Shown here piece after piece: positions 1-4,092 of a DNA stretch of 6,161 nt. Position 1 is the first letter of the stretch. Every line of letters starts with the position of its first letter. Made by a program: the position numbers and the translations under genes. The stretch comes from Clostridiales bacterium UBA6386 (GTDB lineage Bacteria > Bacillota > Clostridia > Oscillospirales > Oscillospiraceae): contig DJQM01000014.1 of NCBI GenBank assembly GCA_002437585.1, positions 1 to 6,161 of the forward strand, given 5' to 3'. The notes below the pieces were generated by a model. It was not told the origin of the DNA, searched no databases, and was given only the letters and a program-made list of their open reading frames with translations.

Positions 1-109
1 CGGACACATCTGACGATGCGTCCATCCTGCAACCTGTCATATGCCACATCGATTTTTTTCCTCTTTCATTGGGTCATATCTATTTACAGCACAGAACAGG
101 GGATTTTTC
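1..109. other. Non-coding left edge, possible end of an upstream transcript
   Basis: I see no gene here. A small hairpin (GGAC-a-CATC / GATG-c-GTCC, 2-23) and a weaker pairing CGATG (14-18) / CATCG (47-51) precede a run of seven T at 53-59. This could be the terminator of a plus-strand gene ending just left of the window, but the stems are weak or badly spaced, so this is a guess. Confidence 0.2.
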
Positions 110-138
110 TTGCTTCCGGGCAGGGGGTATGGTAAGAT
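110..138 (+). promoter_or_regulatory. Probable sigma-A promoter of the small membrane protein gene
   Basis: TTGCTT (110-115) and TAAGAT (133-138) are separated by 17 bases, with an extended -10 TGG directly upstream (130-132). Transcription would start near 145, giving a leader of about 45 nt before the ATG at 191. The -10 matches the consensus at 4 of 6 positions. Found by eye only. Confidence 0.45.
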
Positions 139-190
139 AGAAAAAGAAACGCCCCCACTGGGACGGAAAACAGAAAGGTCGGCTTAGCAT

Positions 191-616
191 ATGGAAGAAA
201 ACAAGGAAACCCTGGAGCTTCTGCAAAAAATCGAGAAATCGAACCGGATTCAGGTCTACTCCGGCTACGTCCGCACGGGTCTTGTGCTCATCTGCACGGT
301 GTGCATTCTGGTGCTGACGGCGCGGATCATGAAGCTCATGCCCCAGGTCAACGGAATTTTAGGCCAGGCGGAGCAGGCCATGGGTCAGATTCAGACGGTA
401 CTGGGCAATCTGGAATCCACCACCACCCAGCCGGCGAAGGTAGACCTGGCGGGCATGGTGGACAACGTGGACAGCCTGGTGGTCACCGGCCAGCAAAGCC
501 TGGAGGAATCCATGGGCAAGCTGAACGGCGTGGATTTTGACGCGCTGAACCAGGCCATCAAGGACTTGGCGGATGTGATTGAGCCTTTGGCGAAAATGAC
601 ACGGGTGCTTCGCTGA
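191..616 (+). CDS. Small single-pass membrane protein of unknown function, 141 aa
   Basis: I do not recognise the family. The protein begins with a charged amphipathic segment (MEENKETLELLQKIEKSNR, residues 1-19). One hydrophobic helix follows at about 27-47 (core TGLVLICTVCILVLTA), with Arg28 before it and Arg45/Lys48 after it. The remaining ~90 residues are soluble, Gln-, Leu- and Val-rich and mostly predicted helical by eye, with repeated Leu/Val-Asp/Asn spacing suggesting coiled-coil packing. The layout resembles one-helix anchored proteins of the DUF948 or LemA kind, but I see no diagnostic motif. The ATG at 191 is the first in the frame. Its binding site is weak (AAAGG near 175-179, about 12 nt away). 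The gene stands alone, convergent with the PTS-like gene. The reading frame has GC-rich third positions like the transporter genes, which supports real coding. Confidence 0.72.
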   Translation: MEENKETLELLQKIEKSNRIQVYSGYVRTGLVLICTVCILVLTARIMKLMPQVNGILGQAEQAMGQIQTVLGNLESTTTQPAKVDLAGMVDNVDSLVVTGQQSLEESMGKLNGVDFDALNQAIKDLADVIEPLAKMTRVLR

Positions 617-640
617 CAATGCGTGCATGGGCTGGGCAGT

Positions 641-679
641 GATCGATACACCATTGGGTACAGGCTCGGTATCGATTTT
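641..679 (+). terminator. Possible weak terminator after the small membrane protein gene
   Basis: ATCGATAC (642-649) pairs perfectly with GTATCGAT (669-676), with a long 19-nt loop, and the right arm runs into TTTT (676-679). It sits 25 nt after the stop codon at 616. The stem is AT-rich and the loop long, so termination would be weak. It could instead be part of the repeat region that follows. Confidence 0.3.
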
Positions 680-693
680 GCGACGACGATCGT

Positions 694-835
694 ATAACGC
701 ATGTCATTGCGAGGAGGCCAGGGGCCGACGCGGCAATCCGTTCTCCTTAAAGTGGTTGTTCATTGGGTACCTTATTTTTAGAATGCAGATTGCCACACCA
801 GTGCTGCGACACTGGTTCGCAATGACATGCGTTAT
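694..835. repeat. MITE-like palindromic element with 19-bp terminal inverted repeats
   Basis: The left end ATAACGCATGTCATTGCGA (694-712) is the exact reverse complement of the right end (817-835). Between them lie GCGGCAATCCG (about 730-740) and CAGATTGCCAC (786-796), a second, inner inverted pair. ACCAGTG / CACTGGT (807-813 with 6-nt loop) forms a small hairpin near the right end. No transposase is encoded; the only open frame is a chance ORF across the element. The core CATTGCGA...GCAATGAC matches a short dispersed repeat type that I recall from many bacterial genomes including Clostridia. The outermost AT on each side may be a 2-bp target duplication, but AT is self-complementary so this cannot be decided. 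A partial second copy begins at 6117. Confidence 0.8.
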
Positions 836-871
836 TTGTGCGCTCCTATGAGACAAAACCTTCGGGCAAAG

Positions 872-904
872 AAAAAACCGGCGTGAGGCAATTGCCTCAC
901 GCCG
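872..904 (-). terminator. Rho-independent terminator of the PTS EIIC-like gene
   Basis: A perfect 26-bp palindrome spans 879-904, with arms CGGCGTGAGGC and GCCTCACGCCG around AATT. Read on the minus strand it is followed by a run of six T (complement of 872-877). It begins 8 nt after the stop codon of the minus-strand gene at 912. No T-run exists on the plus-strand side, so it should act in one direction only. Confidence 0.92.
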
Positions 905-911
905 ATACTGT

Positions 912-2018
912 TTACAAATCCAGCTTCAGATCATTCTCCCCAATCCAGCCCTTTTTGCGCAGAAGCTCACAGAACACCCAGCTGAGGCTAGCTGGCAGGA
1001 CGAAGCAGATGAGAATCAGCCCCGTCCAGTCCATGGGGGTGATGGCGGCCTTGGCGCCGCTGGCAATGTCATTCAGCCAGCCGGTGTACACGCCGATCTG
1101 GCCCACAAAGCCGCAGGTGCCCATACCGGAGGACACGGCGGCACCGTTCATTTCCAGCTTGAACAGGCAGGTGGCCAGAGGCCCGGTGATGGCCGAGGCC
1201 AGCGTGGGCGGGATCCAGATTTTCGGATTTTTCACGATGTTGGGCATCTGGAGCATGCTGGTGCCCACGCCCTGGGCGACCAGACCGCCCCAGCGGTTTT
1301 CCCGGAAGCTCATAACGGCGAAGCCCACCATCTGGGCGCAGCAGCCGGCCACCGCCGCGCCGCCGGCCAGACCCGTCAGGCCCAGAGCCGCGCAGATGGC
1401 GGCGGAGGAAATGGGCAGGGTCAGGGCGACGCCGATAACCACGCTGACGAGGATTCCCATGAAGAAGGGCTGAAGCACCGTGGCCCAGCGGACGAAGGCG
1501 CCTACGCTGGACGCCGCCGCGCCGATGGGCGCGGCCACCAGGTCGGCGGCCAATATGCCCACGATGACGGTGACGATGGGGGTGACGAGAATGTCGATCT
1601 TCGTCTCCTTGGATACCAGCTTGCCGCACTCGGCGGCCACGATGGCCACGAAGTACACGGACAGGGGCCCGCCGGCACCGCCCATGGCGTTGGCGGCGAA
1701 GCCCACGGGAATCAGAGAGAAGAGTACCAGAGACGGGCAGTGCAGGGCGAAGCCGATGGCTACCGCGATACCCGGCCCCACCATGGCCGAGCACAGGCCG
1801 CCGATGGTGTAGTTCACCGCCCCCTCGCCCCTGCCCACGGTGACGATGGCGTCCTGTAAGAAGGCAATGCCGAACTGGGTGCCGATGGTATTGAGGATGG
1901 TGCCCACCAGCAGTGTGCAGAACAGGCCCTGGGCCATGGCCCCCAGAGCGTCAATGCCGTAGCGCTGAAGGGTGAAGATCACATCCTTGCGCTGACAGAA
2001 TTTTTTCCATTTTTCCAT
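912..2018 (-). CDS. PTS transporter subunit IIC-like membrane protein (PTS_EIIC_2 type), 368 aa
   Basis: A polytopic inner-membrane transporter with about 8-10 hydrophobic segments. Motifs I recognise from the PTS_EIIC_2 family (PF13303) are GGAGGPLSVYF (113-123), TLPISSAAI (200-208), GTSMLQMPNIVKNPKIWIPP (252-271), then ASAITGPLAT (274-283) and GMGTCGFVGQIG (298-309). Family members are annotated as sugar permeases of the phosphotransferase system, but substrate and phosphorylation dependence are poorly established. The window has no EIIA, EIIB, HPr or EI, so this is an orphan IIC that may work with distant partners or by itself. I chose the ATG at 2018 because AGAGGGAG lies 8 nt upstream; a GTG at 2039 would add seven residues but lies upstream of that site. 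Length is typical for a lone IIC domain. It has its own promoter (2051-2079) and terminator (872-904), so it is probably monocistronic. Confidence 0.92.
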   Translation of the reverse strand: MEKWKKFCQRKDVIFTLQRYGIDALGAMAQGLFCTLLVGTILNTIGTQFGIAFLQDAIVTVGRGEGAVNYTIGGLCSAMVGPGIAVAIGFALHCPSLVLFSLIPVGFAANAMGGAGGPLSVYFVAIVAAECGKLVSKETKIDILVTPIVTVIVGILAADLVAAPIGAAASSVGAFVRWATVLQPFFMGILVSVVIGVALTLPISSAAICAALGLTGLAGGAAVAGCCAQMVGFAVMSFRENRWGGLVAQGVGTSMLQMPNIVKNPKIWIPPTLASAITGPLATCLFKLEMNGAAVSSGMGTCGFVGQIGVYTGWLNDIASGAKAAITPMDWTGLILICFVLPASLSWVFCELLRKKGWIGENDLKLDL

Positions 2019-2050
2019 AGAGCGAACTCCCTCTTTCACGTAATGAGTGC

Positions 2051-2079
2051 ATTATAACGCCTGAGGCGGTATTTCTCAA
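2051..2079 (-). promoter_or_regulatory. Near-consensus sigma-A promoter of the PTS EIIC-like gene
   Basis: On the minus strand TTGAGA (complement of 2074-2079) and a perfect TATAAT (complement of 2051-2056) are 17 bases apart. Transcription should start near 2044, giving a leader of about 26 nt containing the AGAGGGAG binding site. The spacer holds an 11-bp palindrome, CGCCTGAGGCG (2058-2068), which could bind a regulator. Confidence 0.85.
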
Positions 2080-2119
2080 GAAAAAAAGGAAAAACCGGCA
2101 CGATTGGTGAATTCTGACC

Positions 2120-2149
2120 GAAAAGCAGAAAAAATACCCCTTGCTTTTC
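2120..2149. promoter_or_regulatory. Inverted repeat upstream of the PTS EIIC-like promoter
   Basis: GAAAAGCA (2120-2127) and TGCTTTTC (2142-2149) are perfect 8-bp inverted arms, 14 bases apart. The centres of the arms are 22 bp apart, about two helical turns, and the site lies about 40 bp upstream of the -35 box. It may be an operator for the PTS-like gene, or only a hairpin downstream of the minus-strand terminator at 2178-2225. No regulator gene is present in the window. Confidence 0.3.
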
Positions 2150-2177
2150 AGCAGGGGCGGGGTGGGGCGAAAGCAAA

Positions 2178-2225
2178 GAAATAACCCCCGGAAGCGGCTT
2201 CAGGCGGCTTGCCGGGGGTTATTTC
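2178..2225 (-). terminator. Strong terminator hairpin between the PTS-like gene and the small minus-strand ORF
   Basis: GAAATAACCCCCGG (2178-2191) pairs over 14 bp with CCGGGGGTTATTTC (2212-2225), with a 20-nt loop. Read on the minus strand, the right arm ends in TTATTTC and continues into TTTGCTTT, a T-rich tail. On the plus strand the bases after the stem are not T-rich, so minus-strand termination is the better reading. It lies 16 nt after the stop of the 57-codon minus-strand ORF (2241-2414). No plus-strand gene lies just upstream that would need it. Confidence 0.72.
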
Positions 2226-2240
2226 CTGGAACAGTAGGGT

Positions 2241-2414
2241 TCAATCATTGGTTAACCTCGCTTTCTCGGATTGGGACGCTCTGCTGATTTTTTGAATTGC
2301 TTCCGTTTCAATTCCTGGTTTGTGGTTCCTGAGAAATGTATGTGATCGGAAGAAAAGGAGGAGAGCCGTCCGTGGGTTCCGCCTGGATCGGGAACCCTGG
2401 GTGAACCGGATCAT
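2241..2414 (-). CDS. Candidate small basic protein, 57 aa, function unknown
   Basis: I do not recognise this protein and call it mainly from context. The ATG at 2414 is preceded by AAAGAGGTG (complement of 2421-2429) at a 6-nt spacing, a good Shine-Dalgarno. A plausible promoter (2438-2466) lies just upstream, and a strong terminator begins 16 nt after the stop. The first part is Arg-rich (MIRFTQGSRSRRNPR) with a short hydrophobic patch TALLLFF at about 16-22. The last third, including ETEAIQKISRASQSEKARL, looks helical. The net charge is clearly positive. Codon use differs from the transporter genes: rare-looking AGG, CGA and TTA codons appear and third positions are not GC-biased. The same frame runs open further upstream to 2585, but without a binding site there. 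It could equally be a small RNA of about 260 nt or a degraded gene. Confidence 0.35.
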   Translation of the reverse strand: MIRFTQGSRSRRNPRTALLLFFRSHTFLRNHKPGIETEAIQKISRASQSEKARLTND

Positions 2415-2437
2415 CGGTATCACCTCTTTGTACCTGA

Positions 2438-2466
2438 ATATTATCATGGGACTGGGAAAAATACAA
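2438..2466 (-). promoter_or_regulatory. Possible promoter of the small minus-strand ORF
   Basis: On the minus strand TTGTAT (complement of 2461-2466) and TAATAT (complement of 2438-2443) are 17 bases apart, with TGA directly before the -10 as an extended -10 element. The predicted start near 2431 gives a very short leader that just includes the AAAGAGGTG site. The -35 is poor (3 of 6), so the call rests on the extended -10 and the placement. Confidence 0.38.
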
Positions 2467-2541
2467 GATGGGATTCTGTCCAAAATAGTTTTTAATTTTC
2501 CGTACAAACCAGAGAAAAGAATGGTTTTCACCAATTGATTG

Positions 2542-2570
2542 TTGACGAAACCCTGCTCGTGTGATACAAT
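2542..2570 (+). promoter_or_regulatory. Near-consensus sigma-A promoter with no obvious gene of its own
   Basis: TTGACG (2542-2547) and TACAAT (2565-2570) are 17 bases apart, 5 of 6 matches in each box. Transcription should start near 2577, right at the hairpin 2580-2610. The next large plus-strand gene is the TAXI receptor at 2940, about 360 nt further on, and I see no clear terminator in between. It may therefore be a distal promoter of the TRAP operon with a long leader, or drive a small RNA or peptide. Confidence 0.6.
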
Positions 2571-2579
2571 GATTCTGTT

Positions 2580-2610
2580 GGGCATCCCGACCGCCGGGGT
2601 CAGGATGCCC
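2580..2610 (+). other. 5' hairpin of the transcript from the 2542-2570 promoter
   Basis: GGGCATCC (2580-2587) pairs with GGATGCCC (2603-2610), and inside it GACC (2589-2592) pairs with GGTC (2598-2601) around GCCGG. There is no T-run after it, so it is not a standard terminator. Its place at the predicted transcript start suggests a stabilising 5' stem or part of a leader RNA. Confidence 0.4.
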
Positions 2611-2620
2611 TGCCTGCTTT

Positions 2621-2686
2621 ATGGGAGAATATGCCGTCAGCATGGGTTTCTCCGCCGCCAAGGAACATTTTGGTGAAGTGCATTAA
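2621..2686 (+). CDS. Very short ORF (21 aa) in the long leader, coding doubtful
   Basis: An ATG 10 nt after the 5' hairpin opens a 21-residue frame ending MGFSAAKEHFGEVH before TAA at 2684-2686. The peptide composition looks protein-like, but there is no good Shine-Dalgarno (the nearest AGGA lies about 15 nt upstream, inside the hairpin arm). The RNA can also fold here: GGAGAA (2624-2629) with TTCTCC (2648-2653), enclosing ATGC/GCAT. It may be a leader peptide, the remnant of a lost gene, or chance. Confidence 0.15.
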   Translation: MGEYAVSMGFSAAKEHFGEVH

Positions 2687-2836
2687 AAATTGCGCCAACA
2701 TAGAGCGGGAGTCGTGACATTGCACAAAAACCCGGCTGCTTTCTCATCAAAACGCCTGGATTTTTGCATGATTGGGTTGTATAAATCGCATGAATAAACG
2801 GAACATACCGAGATAGCCCGGAAATATTCCACTGCG
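2687..2836. other. Non-coding stretch upstream of the TAXI promoter
   Basis: I see no gene here. The stretch is AT-rich compared with the flanking transporter genes and contains no convincing promoter, terminator or repeat. It would form the middle of a long leader if the 2542-2570 promoter reads into the TRAP genes. Confidence 0.4.
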
Positions 2837-2866
2837 TTTGCAATTTTATGCTTGCGAAATTGCAAA
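2837..2866. promoter_or_regulatory. Candidate operator: 10-bp inverted repeat over the TAXI promoter
   Basis: TTTGCAATTT (2837-2846) and AAATTGCAAA (2857-2866) are perfect inverted arms with a 10-base spacer. Arm centres are 20 bp apart, two helical turns, as expected for a dimeric regulator. The right arm overlaps the -35 box (2852-2857) and the spacer of the promoter, so binding would most simply repress it. The regulator is not encoded in the window and I cannot name its family. Confidence 0.55.
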
Positions 2867-2879
2867 ACGATGCTATAAT
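2852..2879 (+). promoter_or_regulatory. Sigma-A promoter of the TRAP-TAXI genes
   Basis: TTGCGA (2852-2857) and a perfect TATAAT (2874-2879) are 16 bases apart, with TGC directly before the -10 as an extended element. Transcription should start near 2886, leaving a leader of about 54 nt that ends in AAGGAGG (2925-2931), 8 nt before the ATG at 2940. Confidence 0.8.
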
Positions 2880-2939
2880 GGAACCTATCCCACCCCCATA
2901 AAACGGGAAGATGAGCAACAATATAAGGAGGAAACGAAA

Positions 2940-3908
2940 ATGAAAATGAAGAAGATGCTTTCCATCGCAATGGCAGCGGTTATGGCGGCTTCTCTTCTGG
3001 CCGGCTGCGGCGGCTCCGGCTCCACGACGAAAATGACCATGGGCACCGGCGGCACCGCCGGCACCTACTACGCCTTCGGCGGCGTGCTGGGTCAGTACAT
3101 TAAAAATAAGGCCGGGATCGACGTGAACGTGGTTTCCACCGACGGCTCCAAGGCAAATATCGAGTCCATCGCCTCCGGCGACTATCAGCTGGGCACCGTC
3201 CAGTCCGATGTCATGGCCTACGCCTGGCAGGGAATCCGCTCCTTTGAGGGCTCCCCCATCCAGGACTTCCGGGTGGTAGGCGGTCTGTACGCCGAGCAGG
3301 TGCAGCTTATTACCATGGATCCCACCATCAAGTCCGTGGCCGACCTGGCGGGCAAGAGCGTTTCCATCGGCGCCCCCGGCTCCGGCGTGTACTTCAACGC
3401 CATGGATGTGCTGGGCGCCGCGGGTCTGACCGAGGACGACATCAAGCCCCAGTACCTGAGCTTTGCCGACAGTGCCGACGGCCTGAAGGACGGCAAGATC
3501 GACGCGGCCTTCATCGTGGCCGGCGCGCCCACCGCCGCCATCACCGAGCTGTGTACCACCAATGACGCGTATCTCGTACCCATCGACGGGGAGATCGCCG
3601 ACAAGCTCATGGCCGACAATCCCTTCTATACCGTCTATTCCATCCCCGCCGGTACCTACAAGGGTCAGGAATCCGACGTGTCCACCGTCACCGTCAAGGC
3701 TACCCTGATCGTGACCAAGGATGCCAAGGAAGAGGATGTTTACAACCTGACCAAGGCCATCTTCGACAACGCCGATGCCATCGCCGCGGAGAACGGCAAG
3801 GGCAAGGAGCTGAGCATTGAGAACGCCACCACCGGCATGGCAGCCCCCTTCCACGCCGGCGCGGCCAAGTACTACACCGAAAAGGGCGTTACCGTCGAGG
3901 CGCAGTAA
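2940..3908 (+). CDS. TRAP transporter solute receptor, TAXI family lipoprotein, 322 aa
   Basis: The extracytoplasmic substrate-binding subunit of a TRAP-TAXI uptake system. It has a lipoprotein signal: basic MKMKK, a hydrophobic stretch, and lipobox LLAGC with Cys23 as the lipidated residue, followed by a short Gly/Ser linker. Family hallmarks are MGTGGTAGTYYAFGG (34-48), GDYQLGTVQSDV (80-91), DLAGKSVSIGAPGSG (135-149) and DGKIDAAFIVAGAP (184-197), typical of TAXI/NMT1-like type II binding folds. TAXI receptors characterised elsewhere bind dicarboxylates such as glutamate or 2-oxoglutarate, but the substrate here cannot be read off. The ATG at 2940 is fixed by AAGGAGG at 8-nt spacing and by the signal peptide; the frame is open further upstream but that part overlaps the promoter. 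The matching permease follows 184 nt downstream. Length is normal for a Gram-positive TAXI protein. Confidence 0.96.
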   Translation: MKMKKMLSIAMAAVMAASLLAGCGGSGSTTKMTMGTGGTAGTYYAFGGVLGQYIKNKAGIDVNVVSTDGSKANIESIASGDYQLGTVQSDVMAYAWQGIRSFEGSPIQDFRVVGGLYAEQVQLITMDPTIKSVADLAGKSVSIGAPGSGVYFNAMDVLGAAGLTEDDIKPQYLSFADSADGLKDGKIDAAFIVAGAPTAAITELCTTNDAYLVPIDGEIADKLMADNPFYTVYSIPAGTYKGQESDVSTVTVKATLIVTKDAKEEDVYNLTKAIFDNADAIAAENGKGKELSIENATTGMAAPFHAGAAKYYTEKGVTVEAQ

Positions 3909-3922
3909 TTCCCAAAAAGCAT

Positions 3923-3971
3923 AATGGCTGCGGCGAAATCTTCGCCGCAGCCATTGCCGGATTTTATATTT
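3923..3971 (+). terminator. Intercistronic hairpin after the TAXI gene, likely partial terminator
   Basis: AATGGCTGCGGCGAA (3923-3937) pairs perfectly over 15 bp with TTCGCCGCAGCCATT (3941-3955), with a 3-nt loop. A T-rich tract TTTTATATTT (3962-3971) follows after GCCGGA, later than in an ideal terminator. It starts 14 nt after the TAXI stop. Partial termination, or 3' protection of the receptor mRNA, would give more receptor than permease. Confidence 0.75.
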
Positions 3972-3977
3972 CTAGGC

Positions 3978-4026
3978 GCAGAACCCAGGAAATGCCCGAT
4001 TGGCAGGAGCATTTCCCGGATTCTGC
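3978..4026 (+). other. Second intercistronic hairpin before the permease gene
   Basis: GCAGAA (3978-3983) pairs with TTCTGC (4021-4026) and GGAAATGC (3988-3995) with GCATTTCC (4009-4016), with a small internal loop and a 13-nt end loop. No T-run follows, so it is not a terminator. It may stabilise the 5' end of a processed permease message or take part in attenuation with the hairpin just upstream. Confidence 0.45.
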
Positions 4027-4092
4027 CAACCATATTATCCCGGCATGGCGCGGCCTGGCAGCACGGGTCATACGGGGAAGGAGGAAGAGAAA

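Noticed and set aside
627..851. 74-codon open frame on the plus strand
   Set aside because: It runs through the inverted-repeat element 694-835 and its peptide simply mirrors the repeat; no ribosome binding site.
838..1473. 211-codon plus-strand frame, and a 110-codon one at 1480-1812
   Set aside because: Both are antisense to the PTS EIIC-like gene, which has clear family motifs, a promoter and a terminator.
2019..2039. GTG start seven codons upstream for the PTS-like protein
   Set aside because: It would place the AGAGGGAG site inside the coding region; the ATG at 2018 is at the right distance from that site.
2374..2397. GGGTTCC/GGAACCC hairpin as part of a tRNA
   Set aside because: No cloverleaf, anticodon arm or acceptor stem can be formed around it.
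2308..2661. 117-codon minus-strand frame, and a 72-codon plus-strand frame at 2320-2538
   Set aside because: They overlap the better supported minus-strand unit, have no Shine-Dalgarno (the plus one starts at TTG), and their translations show no protein-like pattern I can recognise.
2624..2680. Glycine riboswitch-like string (GGAGAA...GCCGCCAAGGA)
   Set aside because: The conserved core GCCGAAGGAGCAA and the later CAGGCAAA block of that class are missing; only a short resemblance.
2911..2943. Ten-codon ORF whose TGA overlaps the TAXI start codon (ATGA)
   Set aside because: It spans the Shine-Dalgarno of the TAXI gene and its own ATG has no properly spaced binding site; likely a by-product of the A-rich leader.
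4034..4039. TATTAT as -10 of an internal promoter for the permease gene
   Set aside because: No acceptable -35 box lies 16-18 bases upstream.
4000..4092. N-terminal extension of the permease from a TTG
   Set aside because: The added residues come from the intercistronic hairpin region, and the ATG at 4093 has an ideal AAGGAGG site.
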